Part shown: positions 32,449 to 42,843 of the stretch, piece after piece
Layout of the letters: each line of letters starts with the position of its first letter
Position numbering within the stretch: position 1 is the first letter of the stretch
Source of the DNA: Diadema setosum
Taxonomy: Eukaryota; Echinodermata; Echinoidea; Diadematoida; Diadematidae
Length of the DNA: 64,000 nucleotides
Reading direction: 5' to 3'
Assembly (NCBI GenBank): GCA_033980235.1
Contig: CM067065.1
Location: forward strand, 26,738,336-26,802,335
The notes under the pieces: model-generated
Told to the model about the DNA's origin: nothing
The model's database searches: none
Seen by the model: the letters and a program-made list of their open reading frames with translations, nothing else
Translations under genes and position numbers: made by a program

Positions 32449-33105
32449 GATGACGTCATTTTGAAAATTTACTTTTTTTACTTTATCAAGACATTTGATA
32501 TCTTTTAATCATTTTGTCAGCATTGCCATCCCATGAAATGACATGTACAATTCATCAGCTTTCAAAAATGTAAAGAAAATGGGGGGTCACCGTCCATCCT
32601 GACGTGTAAAATTGGATTTAAAATTGGCAGTTTTTTGGCATAGTTGCACTGTATATCGCCATTGACGCGCGCGCGGAATTTCAACTTTGACGGGCCCGTA
32701 TGACGTCATATTGAGTCTTATTAACTTGAAACTTGGTAGAAATATTTCTTGACATTTCAGACATCCGATCCGTGTGAAAAAACGGGAAATTTCTATTGCA
32801 TATGAGCTGTGCGTGCGTGTATGTGCGCGCGCGTACGCGTCCGTCCGATTTTTTTCAATTTTTCAAAAAATGCTCCAAATGGTCTGAAACGTGTGCAAAA
32901 AAAATTGAGCTCGATTGGAGCATACAAATATTTCAACGCGCGCGTACGCGCACGTTTTAAGAAAACTTGAATTTTGAGAACATGAGTAGAATGTGCATAA
33001 CTTGAAATATATGTGACGTAAATTTCATTGAAAAATTCCATTCCATTAATGAGATATGATTGAGAATGTGTTTTCATATAATGACGTCATAGTGACGTCA
33101 CGGTC
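32449..33105. repeat. TGACGTCA-bearing repeat with CG-rich alternating tracts
   Basis: Four perfect TGACGTCA palindromes lie at 32451, 32701, 33082 and 33093. CG-alternating tracts occur at about 32666-32676, 32826-32843 and 32937-32952 (GCGCGCGTACGCG type). TGACGTCA is the CREB/ATF site, but in this setting it is more likely part of a repeat family. Confidence 0.6.
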
Positions 33106-33198
33106 GACTGATCACAATGATACATTAGATTTGTCGTCTTTTGGAAATGATGCATACATGGTATGAGTTTGATATTGATAGGCAGAGGACTTTCAGAG

Positions 33199-33587
33199 TT
33201 AAAGGGATAGTACAGTATTGGTAGAGATGAGAATTGGGCTTTGAACTTTTTGCGAGATACCAAGAAAACACTTATGATGTAGTACAGAACATACCATTTT
33301 AAGAGGAATTCAAAGTTTATTTGATGAAAATCGGGTTTGGAATGACTGAAACATCCAAAAACAAAGTAAGACAAAGCGATCGTAATAAAGTGTGGGTCCC
33401 ACACTTTATTAGAATCGCTCTTTTTTGATATCTCAGCCATTTCAAAACCAATTTTCATCAAATAAACGTTGAATTCCTCATAGAATTACATGCTCTTTCA
33501 TATTTCATAAGAGGTTTCTCAGTTTCTCACCAAAAAATGTTAGAAATTTGAAATTAGGTCTCAACCAAAACTGTATGATCCCTTTAA
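33199..33587. mobile_element. TTAA-flanked foldback element with central palindrome
   Basis: 389 bp, from TTAAAGGGATAGTACAGT to CTGTATGATCCCTTTAA, with inverted copies of the interior (GATGAAAATCGGGTTT against AACCAATTTTCATC). At the centre, AATAAAGTGTGGG-T-CCCACACTTTATT (33384-33410) is a perfect 13-bp inverted repeat. TTAA at both ends suggests a TTAA target. Confidence 0.78.
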
Positions 33588-33653
33588 CCTCTGCACAACT
33601 TTTGCGGAGAAATAAAGAAATAAAGAAGAAGAAAGAATCCGTACAGATACAGA

Positions 33654-33683
33654 AGGTGATCCGAGAGGATACTCGGATCACCT
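33654..33683. other. 12-bp-stem hairpin at the right end of the 7.46-kb insertion
   Basis: AGGTGATCCGAG (33654-33665) and CTCGGATCACCT (33672-33683) form a perfect stem with the 6-base loop AGGATA. The same AGGTGATCCGA begins the insertion at 26221. Confidence 0.85.
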
Positions 33684-34672
33684 AATGATCAGGAATACAC
33701 ATGAGAATCCCGTTCAGGGAGCTTATAACACAATGCTACCTAAATGTAAACAAAAAAGGAAGTAAATCAAATGAAATAGTAATTTAATAGTCGATTTTTG
33801 CTTTCTATCAGCACGAGTTAAATACTCCACAAAGTTTAAATTTTTAATGAGAGAACATTACAGATATTGAGGTTCATTCTTCGAAATTCATCCGAGCCAC
33901 GTCTGAAAATGAGAGTCTGAGTTGCCTATAATTGACAATGTAGTCCTTGGAAATATACTGGGCTAGCGTGAGCAGAGCAGGAAAAAAAAAAGAAACTGTG
34001 TACTGTAAACTACATTGTACGCCGTACAAAATATTTTCTACCAACGCATAGTTGTTGTTATGCGGCCGTTCCCGCCTATTCATATTTCTGCACATGACGT
34101 GCTAGGTCCAAAGTTCACGCGGGGTTTCTCATTTCCTATTGCAAGGCATCGAGGTAGATAGAACACGACACAATTGCAGTACCATTACACTATGCTGCCG
34201 ATGCCTCAGTATACATCGTACTAGAACTTCTTTCAAAGATTGACTGACGCACAAAATGCACACATTAGTCTGCATACATTAGGCCTATACACATTAGTGC
34301 AATGTAATGTTTCCGCGTTCATGCTGTACGCATTATTTTATTCCGTGCTGACTACAACAAGCCACACAGCAGCAGAAGTTAGCTTTAATAGGTTGTTGTA
34401 CTTTTGACTGTAATTTTCAAACCAGATCTTTTGTATTTTTTACCGTCGCTACTTCTTTTTTTCCCGTCTGTTTGTCTGTGTGGGTGATGGTATTACAAGA
34501 AATCTGTTATATTAAAGGGACCTATACCGCGGTCGGGGCAGAGTCTGGGAGGAACATGGCGGTGAGAAGTGGAGGGTGGGGGGGGGGGATGGGGATGGGG
34601 AAAGACCGCACAAGCACCGGAGCGTAATTCAAACCGACCAGCACCGATATAGATGAAGGGCAATATTTCACA
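33684..34672. repeat. Segmental duplication, part Y of unit 1
   Basis: Collinear with 37484-39035. Shared blocks include GCTTATAACACAATGCTACC, CTACATTGTACGCCGT, GTTATGCGGCCGTTCCCGCC and a G-run near 34580. A minus-strand ORF (33874-34095) follows a pyrimidine-rich stretch ending in TAG, like an acceptor, and ends M-N-F-E-E. The equivalent ORF in the duplicate has several amino-acid changes, so coding function is not supported. Confidence 0.85.
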
Positions 34673-35025
34673 AAGTAGGGTCTGCTATGTCGAAATATTG
34701 GATCCCGTTAGATATTCGTGCCAAAATTGATTTTTTTTTCTTTTATCTAACTTGGTCAGAGAAACAACTCCCAAAGTCAGAGTTGAAGTTGTGACTCAAT
34801 TTTCTGGTAACTCCGTTACCATCGCACATAGACCTCCTTTGTAACCAACCAAGTGAGAACATTTAACAAATGTGTATTTATGGTGACAGTGTGAGTACCT
34901 CTGCATCTTTTAAATGTATCAAGAGAAGGCAAAGTAGTCAATCCAGTATACAGGGTAAAAGAATATGAACCAAAATTCTCTGATTTGTAATTCCGTTACC
35001 GCGGAATTGACCAAATAAGGACTAT

Positions 35026-35490
35026 TATGACTCACACTGGAAAATATTTCCCCATTGCGATGTGTGTTAAAATTCAAAATTCAAAGAACATTTCATAATT
35101 ATGATATAGCTGGAAGAAATGAGGTGTTTCATCTTTGGGGACCTGAAAAAGTGAGGTATCCCCTTTCATCCATCGAATTCCCAAAGGCAGTTCTTCAAAT
35201 CAAACTCTGTCCAAGGGTTTGCTAAACCAGATTAGGAGTTCTTTTCACTCAAAAAATCACATGGTATCTGTACAGGCACCTAATAAAACATAGTCCCTTC
35301 AAATTTCATAAGAAAACCTTCCATCTTCCAATCAAAATGCAGTTTAGAGAAGAATCCATGTTCAATGTCGGCAGCTTTTTATTTTTTTTTTTCTTAGCCA
35401 AAGTGTATATCTGGTTTTGAATTATTTCTTTTCTTCATTATTCTAGTATCTGGTACAATTTTGTGAAACTGTCAAGGATTTTTGATTAAC
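35026..35490 (-). mobile_element. YAGGGCTCACACC element, diverged copy in unit 2
   Basis: Same element and position as 23391-23850, starting TATGACTCACACTGG, so it predates the duplication. Confidence 0.7.
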
Positions 35491-35880
35491 ATATCGACGC
35501 ACATACAAGGACGCCCTCTTGCAATCGTACTACACGATCCACTGCCATCCAGGTTCAAAGCAATAGTTCAAAGTTCAAGCGGGATTCCCCACGCCTCCGG
35601 CGCACAACCCATCGGCAGTCCTACCAAGCTTAACAAGTATAGCAATAATAGTAGTTACGGTACAGGGACATGACACAAAATATACGATACTGCCAATATC
35701 GTTTATGTGTCACTTTTAATCTCATTGAATCTCCGCCATGATTCAAAGTCACAGTAGGTAACGTACGTAAGTAGGCCTACAAGAAATAGAATAGATTGTA
35801 AAGTATCATTATCAAATCCACTAAATTATGGATTTATTGATAACATATATTTATATATATATATAAACATATATATATAT

Positions 35881-36060
35881 GAGGAGTATGTTCGCAAAAA
35901 CCGATAACTCCATTTTTGAAGATTTTGAAGTATGGAAGATTTTGAAGTACGGTCTCTGTCATAAAGTACAAAATAATACCTTTTCTTAGTATTCTCTTTA
36001 TTTTTCTTGACCTTTAATCGCAATTATCTCAATTTGGCAATTTTTGCGAACAAACTCTTC
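35881..36060. mobile_element. GAAGAG-family foldback MITE, internally deleted
   Basis: 180 bp, with ends GAGGAGTATGTTCGCAAAAA and TTTTTGCGAACAAACTCTTC. It lies in TA repeats of unit 2 and is absent from unit 1, so it inserted after the duplication. A short interior segment around TTTTGAAGT is repeated. Confidence 0.85.
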
Positions 36061-36066
36061 ATTACA

Positions 36067-36069
<3 letters not shown>

Positions 36070-36100
<31 letters not shown>
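36070..36100. repeat. (TA)n microsatellite
   Basis: TA run directly after the MITE; equivalent to 24220-24268 in unit 1. Confidence 0.9.
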
Positions 36101-36104
<4 letters not shown>

Positions 36105-37168
36105 GGTGGCTCATAACAGGTATCAAACTCAGTTTTTTTTTTTCACACCATTTGCGCACAGGCAAAAAAGATGACGTAATTCCACTTTTATCTGACGATT
36201 TTGTTTCGCTGTATTTCTTAAAGCCCGAGCATCTCCTCTGAATGTTGGAAATGACTAAGCTTGTACACTAAAATACGCATTCATAGAAGGATAAAGTCAT
36301 TTTCACTGGCTTCATGATACCGACTTCATATGACACCCAACGTCTATGCACTATTCCTGTTGGTTATCAAAATGTATCAGTCCGTGCAGCCCTGTTGCAT
36401 TCACCATGGGCCGAGCATGGTTCAAGTATTAACTAAAAGACATGGAATGTAGGCCCCTATTTCAGTTTGCTTAGCCTACATTAATCATTCATTCATCGTT
36501 TCAAACATGTCAAACGAAATTGGGAAATTTCCTCGTGTACATAGGCCCTACATGTAATACAATCTTACGTATTGACTCTGTCGTTAAGAAAGGGGGCGTA
36601 TACACTATTCAGTGATTTACAGTTTACTCACAAAGAAATCTGATTCAGTCCCCGTCCACAATTTTCGGGGAAAGTTCCATAAGGTTTACACTATAGGTTG
36701 CATGGTAAACTTACCTTCTGCATCGAAGCCACGGAACCCATAACAGCAATCACATTGTTATGTGTGCACAAATGGCGCAGTATCCCTGGGGCGTATAGTG
36801 TTTTACCAGTAACCGGTACTGCCGGTACGCGGTACAGTTATGTTAGTAATTGTATCTCCTGCCCATACAGACAGTCTAAGAATAGGAAAATCTATATAAA
36901 ACAGAGTGACCATACGATTTGATGGCAATATCCGTCAAGTCGGGTTTGTCTACCAAATACATAGTCACGAATTTCACTCGGGAAGCGACAATAGTCGACC
37001 AATGCAACGCGAGGAGACAGTGTGATGGATTAACTCTGAGTGTAGAGGGCGATATGCCCGTAAACAACGAAAGCCAAAATTCTACAATTGGTATAAAATC
37101 GTGCATTGTACTAATACTAATTATTATTATTCACTTAATTTAGTGAGCGGTCAAAATCGTGCAGAGGC

Positions 37169-37206
37169 GTTTCTTCTTCTTCTTCTTCTTCTTCTTCTTC
37201 TTCTTC
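37169..37206 (+). repeat. (TTC)n run, expanded copy
   Basis: About twelve TTC units, against seven at 25888. Confidence 0.85.
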
Positions 37207-37992
37207 TCAGACTGAAAAGCTTTGTCACATATTTTCAACTCCATTTTTAATAATTCCTACTGACTGCCTGTTAACTGTTGTGACCAGGAAGTGATTATTT
37301 CTTCCAAGAGACAGGGGACAGCTGTGTCCTTCTCATGTCGCTCGTTAATAAAATTGTATCAGTTTTCGTATTTGCGTAATAAGACTGTCCTTCTAGACCT
37401 AATAAGATTGGTATCGAGTGTTTATAAATGTCACCTTCTTATACCGATACACATCTTTTACCGCATTCCATCAATAACATTGAATGATGAGGAATACACA
37501 TGAGGATGTAATCCCTTTCAGAGAGCTTATAACACAATGCTACCTAAATGTTTAAAAAAAGGAAATAAATGAAATGAAATAGTAATTTGATAGTCAATTT
37601 TTTGCTTTCTATTAGAGTATGAGCACGAGTAGAAATTCTCCACAAAGTTCAAATTTTTAATGAGAAAACATTACAGACATTGAGGTTCATTCTTCGAAAT
37701 TCATCCGTGCCACGTCTGAAAATGAGAGTCTGAGTCGTCTATAATTGAAAATGTAGTCCTTGAAAATATACTGGGCTAGCGTGAGCAGAACAGGAAAAAA
37801 AAAGAAACAGTGTACTGTAAACTACATTGTACGCCGTAGAAAATATTTTCTACCGACGCATAGTTGTTGTTATGCGGCCGTTCCCGCCTATTCATACTCC
37901 TGCACATTAGGTCCAAAGGTCACGCAGGGTTTCTCATTTCCTAAGTATTGCAAGGCATCGAGGTAGGTAGAACAATAGTCCCATTACACTAT

Positions 37993-38557
37993 AGGGCTTT
38001 TTACACTTGTGTTTCTTAACCCCGGACTTTCTCTGACCCAGGACTATCGTTAGTCCCGTACCAATTTTTTTTTCAGCTTTTTACACTCGCCAATTAGTCC
38101 CGTACTATCTCTTGTCCGGGGCTAAGGAGAAAACTGACCTTTTTACACTAGTATTTGTTAGCCCCGGACTTACCAAACCACATGAATATTCATAATTACG
38201 CTGTGTACTGTACACATACACGCACGCACCGGCAGCACTTGATTACCTCGTTTCTTATTGGTCAGTGAGGGTCGCACTTCGTCTCCGTCGCTTAGCCCAG
38301 GATTATTTTTTCGTTCTGTTTACACTCACTTGCTTGGCACCGCAATTGCGGTGCTAAACCCCTGCTATTTTGCAGGGCCAGATAGTACCGTACTATCGGT
38401 GGGGCTAGCCCACTTTGGCAAAAACGAGTGTAAACAGAAAGTGGGCTAAGGATAGTCCCGTACCAACGGTGGGGCTAAGCCCCCCCCCCCCCCCCCCCCC
38501 CCTTAGCCCCACCGTTGGTCCGGGGCTAAGCAAAAATTTACAAGTGTAAAAAGCCCT
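37993..38557. mobile_element. AGGGCTTTTTACACTTG MITE, 3-bp target, with C-run palindrome
   Basis: 565 bp, from AGGGCTTTTTACACTTGT to ACAAGTGTAAAAAGCCCT. The target duplication TAT (37990-37992, 38558-38560) is confirmed by the empty site at 34191. A 3-bp duplication is typical of PIF/Harbinger-type elements, but TAT is not the classic TWA. Repeated GCCCCGGACT and ACGGTGGGGCTA words lie in both orientations. Confidence 0.85.
38462..38519. repeat. Palindrome around a run of about 23 C
   Basis: ACCAACGGTGGGGCTAA (38462-38478) and TTAGCCCCACCGTTGGT (38503-38519) are perfect inverted copies enclosing G plus the C-run. Such a structure is prone to slippage and its length may differ between assemblies. 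Confidence 0.9.
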
Positions 38558-39035
38558 TATGCCGTCGATGCCTCAGTATACATCGTACTAGAACTTCTTT
38601 CAAAGATTGACTGACGCACAAAATGCACACATTATTCTGCATACATTAGGCCTATACACATTAGTGCAACGCAAGTTTCCGCGTTCACGCTGTACGCAGC
38701 ACATTCCGTGCTTACTACAACAACCCACAACAGTAGAAGTGAGCTTTGTTTGTTGTTATTCATTTGACTATAATTTTCAAACCAGATCTTTTGTATTTTT
38801 ACCGTCTCTACTTTTTTTTTCCTTTTACTCTGTTTGTCTGTTTGGGTGATGGTAAACAAGAATAATCTGTTATATCAAAGCGACCTAGCGGGGCAGAGTC
38901 TGGGAGGAACATGGCGGTGAGAAGTGGAGGGTTGGGGGGGGGGGGAGGCTATGGGATGGGGAAGGACTACGCAAGCGCCGGAGCGTAATTTAAAACCGAC
39001 CAGCACCAATATAGACGACAGGGAATATTTCACAG

Positions 39036-39254
39036 GGAAACCTTATCCGTATAGAATTATACAATTGACGATGAATCAGATGCTTGTGGGGGGGGGGGGG
39101 GGTCCCTAAAGGAAAAAAAAAAACCTAAAGCATACAAACATACATACACACATGTACACACTGCGCGCACGCAGGTCCACTCTACACACGAGCATGCATG
39201 CACAGGTACAACAAACACAAAACAGCAACAAGCCCACCATAGTGACAGAATTTC
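39036..39254. other. Short spacer with G-run
   Basis: A G-run (about 39088-39101) is followed by an A-run and a CA-rich tract; no gene. Confidence 0.5.
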
Positions 39255-39593
39255 ATTACAAGTCCACTTATGGATTGAGTGAATGCAGCAACATCAGTAA
39301 AACACATCAGTGCGAGTTTGGGGAAAACAAGACAAGTCGAAGAAGAATGCACTTATTTGATAACACTATGTGAAATTCTCTTCATTATCTCCTTATATCA
39401 TTCTACGTATGTGACAACATAATTGTGTAATAGCCTTCACATCCAGAAGTCAAAGCGCAGAAACTTCAAAAATTCACAATTCTAGAAGGGATGGTCCCAT
39501 TTCCCAAAAACTTTATCTGATGTGCTCTATTGATGTTGTTGCATTCACTTAATGAACATGTATAACCCATCATGAAGGTGGACTTGTCCTTTA
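39255..39593. mobile_element. TAAAGGACAAG foldback element, shortened copy
   Basis: The right end GGTGGACTTGTCCTTTA is well kept; the left end is decayed (TTACAAGTCCACTTATGG). Interior words such as GATTGAGTGAATGCAGCAAC match the copies at 19335 and 44219. Confidence 0.72.
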
Positions 39594-39940
39594 AGTAAGG
39601 TATCAGTTGGGTGCCTGAAGCTGCGAAATTTAATGAAAGAAAAAAAGTCGAAATTAACAGTAAGACCATAGGAATCTGTTAAAGAACCTTTTAAAAGAAT
39701 CAAAATCGATGTCAATGTTATCGAAAATCATCTATTGATTCTTGTTGTCACCAGCGTAGTGCAAAACAGTTTATTTTGAAGCCCACGTTTGAATGTATAG
39801 CATCCAGGCGCAGTTCAATATTTTTAGAATTTCATAGTCTGGGGTTATTACAAGCTGTATGATTTTCAAACGAAATTTGCAATCTAGATTTGTTTTTGTA
39901 CAACAATACTAAATGATACTCTGTTTCGTTGAATATATTT
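39594..39940. other. Gene-free AT-rich stretch
   Basis: Nothing recognised. Confidence 0.5.
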
Positions 39941-40433
39941 GAGTATATGAATATAAGAACGACCCAAGTCCAATTTTTGGCCAAATTCAGTTTGACATGG
40001 GAAATTGTAGCTTATGCATGGACTCATCTTGTGTATAAATGATAAATCCTAATTACCCCCGGAAGTGCCTGAAATAAATGAGTTAAATCTTATATGAATG
40101 TAAGAATGAAGGACTTGGGTCATTCTTACATTCATATTATAGCGCCCTCTCTCGTCCTTCTCTCATCTCTATAGCAGAATATCATGTATATGAATCAAAG
40201 AACGACCCAAGTCCATATGAATCAAAGAACGACCCAAGTCCATCACACAAAATGGCCGCTCCACAATTAATGTTAATGTTAATTGTCATGTTCTAATTTG
40301 TATATACAATGTTGCCTTCCCATCACAGTTAAATAGAATATTATTGGACAAACAAAAAAGATATGAAGTTTTTTTTTTAGTTTACTCGAAATGGTCCTCC
40401 ATGGACTTGGGTCGTTCTTATATTCATATACTC
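39941..40433. mobile_element. GAGTATATG-family MITE
   Basis: 493 bp, same orientation as 5656-6133, starting GAGTATATGAATATAAGAAC and ending in its complement. Target duplication ATTT (39937-39940, 40434-40437). A short internal duplication repeats ATGAATCAAAGAACGACC. Confidence 0.92.
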
Positions 40434-40760
40434 ATTTGTATTTCGTTACTCTTTTCTGCAAAGGTAAGAATCTAAAACTGCAAGCACTTATATTCAACGT
40501 AAGCATCAACATGCACTCTTTTAAGTTCATTAAATACAAATAGTCTATTCTAAAAATGTAGCTTTCTAAGAAGGGCAGAGAGCACTTTAATTACTTCGAT
40601 AAATACATTTCATTGTGTTGGTGGGAGTTATGACTTCTATCAATATTGACCCTAGGCTACTGAGGAAGTATGTAATGATTATGATAGGTTTTTGGGTACA
40701 AATAAATCTAAACAGATCACATTCATTACTTTTAATAAGCCTTGTATTTCTTGAAATTGT
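40434..40760. other. Gene-free AT-rich spacer
   Basis: Nothing recognised. Confidence 0.5.
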
Positions 40761-40764
40761 ATTT

Positions 40765-41505
40765 GAAGAGTTTGTTCGCAAAAACCGATAAGTCCATATT
40801 TGCTAAATGGAGATATTTGCAATTAAAGGTAAAAAAAAATAAAGATAATAATCAAAAAATGTTTCCTTCTTTTTACCATAATTTCAAAAATGCACCTTTT
40901 AATAGTGACCAATATCATTTAAAAGGTATCATTTGTCCCTGTCGAACGAGTTCGAGCAGAGGACTATGACACGGGCTCCGTACGTGTGTGTGTCCGTGTG
41001 TCCGTCCGTGTGTCCGTCCGTGTGTCTGTCCGTCCGTGTGTGCGTCCGTGTGTGATCAAAATGTTCAATTTGCTACTTCTCTGTCATTTATGAGCCGATT
41101 TTGATTGTGTTTGCTTTATATGAGAGCACTACATGGGAGCTTTGAAACTTCTACACAGAATTTCAGTTGTGTCCTTTGACCTTGACCTTTGACCTATATT
41201 GTACATTTTGCTACAAAATGCTACTCCTTCGCCATTTCTAACCCGATTTCGATTCCGTTTGCTTTATGTGATGGCACTAGGTGAGGGCTTCAAAACTTGT
41301 ACACATAATTTTGACCTTTGACTTCTTTGACCTTTGTCCTTGATTTTCGACCTGTATTGTACATTTTGCTACAAAATGCTACTTCCGGCGGGGACATGTA
41401 TTACGCACCGCGTAATTTCTACTTCTCTTTGTTTGTACTTTGTGACTGGGACCGTACTTCAAAATCTCAAAAATGGACTTATCGGTTTTCGCTAACAAAC
41501 TCTTT
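40765..41505. mobile_element. GAAGAG-family foldback carrying about 500 bp of foreign sequence
   Basis: Ends GAAGAGTTTGTTCGCAAAAA and TTTTCGCTAACAAACTCTTT, with target duplication ATTT (40761-40764, 41506-41509). At 741 bp it is three times the usual length, because a block at about 40935-41440 replaces or interrupts the middle. Confidence 0.85.
40935..41440 (+). repeat. CCGTGTGTGTCCGT / TTTGACCTTTGACC repeat block
   Basis: It opens GTCGAACGAGTTCGAGCAGAG, passes through a GTCCGTGTGTCC tandem tract, then two diverged units of about 180 bp (each with TTTTGCTACAAAATGCTACT and TTTGACCT words), and ends near GGACATGTATTACGC. The cargo of this MITE copy appears to be a separate dispersed repeat. 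Confidence 0.7.
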
Positions 41506-41509
41506 ATTT

Positions 41510-42540
41510 CTTAAATTTACACTGAAAGTTCTGCATTTGTGCTTTATGAAATAAAAAGATTTGTTGCAGAGTTGCAGAATAGAGGAAATATTATTGATTT
41601 CGATTTTATCGATTTTATTGCATTACACGTTAACCAGTAATCACCCATATAGATAATTGAGTCGGACCCGATGTTTGTGTAATTGTAGGGAAATTTAGGG
41701 CGTTTGTGTAGGGCGTTTTTGAAGGGAATTTGTGTAATTGTGTTGCTATTTAGTCTAAATAAACCTAAGCGTATCAAAAAGATCCATGCGAGCTTAAACG
41801 TATTTTGAATGCATAGATTTTCAGTGTATAAGAAGTTAATACACGTTTAGTGATTTACTGATTGGAAATATATGCCTAATTCACTATTCCGCAACGCCAC
41901 ACACACACTCACACACATAAACACCCACTCACATGAACTTATACAGATTTCCTCCTATAAGATTTTGCCCCTTTTGGAATCTTGGTGTGTTGAGCAGATG
42001 GTTTGTGGATATGTGCTTATCCCCAGACATTAGGCCCCGACGGTGGTCTTGAATTACACTGCAACCTTCGAAACTGTATTTTTCCCCTTCCAGGTCCAGG
42101 GTACATGAATGCAAGTTTCATGACCCGGAAGCGTTTGGATACAACAGAGTGGGACCTTTGTCTCGGATTGCATAGATTTTCCCGCACAGTTTCATCAGAT
42201 TTACATTGGAATTAATGAAAAAGCGTTCGAGTTTAAACTGTTTTGATAATCGTTTTACTCTCGCAATTCATTCTAATTCTTTGAGCACTCAGTTACATTT
42301 CATATCATTATCCAACTTCTTTTCTATTCATTTTGGAGAGAAATGCATTCAATGTAAGACTCAAAGGTTGACATTCAATATTGCGTCAGCTTGATAGTCG
42401 TTTAATTTCCTCCCAAGTATACCAATTCCATTTTCATTTTATAGGAACACAACATGCACAACATCAGACCTTAACGTTTAAATTCAATCAGCATGAACAA
42501 GTTTCTGTCTGTTCCTACAAGTCATTTTCTTTATTATGTT
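41510..42540. other. Gene-free stretch
   Basis: Short overlapping ORFs at 41929-42215 on both strands have no recognised domain. Otherwise AT-rich sequence. Confidence 0.45.
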
Positions 42541-42544
42541 ACAT

Positions 42545-42843
42545 GGCCTGCGGAACAGTGGGGCCGTGGGGGCTTGGGCCCGCACACTTTTTTTTTAAAC
42601 CCGGAAGTACGTCAGTGGCACTTAATAGAAATAGATAGAGATCTTGAAGTGTGAGCGCGGTAAGGTTATGTCTTTCACTGAAGACCTTTATCTTTTATTG
42701 TTTGTTTGTTTTTTGAGCCGAGGAGCTTTTTTTTTCCTTGTCAGCTTTTGTTTTCTTTTGTTTTTGTTTTTGTTTTTGTTTTTGCTTGTTAGCTCATGAA
42801 CCCGGAAGTGGGCCCCCACACTTTTGAAAACGCTCCGCCGGCC
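42545..42843. mobile_element. GGCCKGCGGAAC / GGGCCC-rich small element
   Basis: About 299 bp between GGCCTGCGGAACAG and CGCTCCGCCGGCC, weak inverted ends. Two inverted-content blocks (GGGCCCGCACACTTTTT and AACCCGGAAGTGGGCCCCC) and a (GTTTTT)n tract lie inside. Much more GC-rich than its surroundings. Family unknown. Confidence 0.5.

Larger units (their letters stand above)
26221..33683. mobile_element. About 7.46-kb insertion within the segmental duplication
   Basis: In the second unit, parts X and Y join directly at 37483-37484 (CATTGAATGATGAGG). In the first unit they are separated by this block. It begins AGGTGATCCGA (26221) and ends TCGGATCACCT (33683), an 11-bp inverted repeat. Some 30 extra bases (26190-26220) precede the left end, so the exact boundary is uncertain. 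The right end is itself a 12-bp hairpin. Contents: a 575-bp tandem repeat, the 4.73-kb nested element, a TGACGTCA-rich section and a 389-bp TTAA foldback. Whether the whole block is one element or a composite cannot be decided here. Confidence 0.6.
34756..37483. repeat. Segmental duplication, part X of unit 2
   Basis: Duplicate of 23111-26189, following unit 1 directly apart from about 80 bases. It continues without a break into part Y (37484), which shows the original order and exposes the 7.46-kb insertion in unit 1. Confidence 0.88.
37484..39035. repeat. Segmental duplication, part Y of unit 2, with one MITE insertion
   Basis: Duplicate of 33684-34672, interrupted at 37993-38557 by an AGGGCTTTTTACACTTG element. 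The final shared word is GGCAATATTTCACA (GGGAATATTTCACA here). Confidence 0.85.

Noticed and set aside
41929..42215. Overlapping ORFs of 61 and 70 codons on opposite strands
   Set aside because: No domain and no splice context; one could be real but the sequence alone does not favour either.
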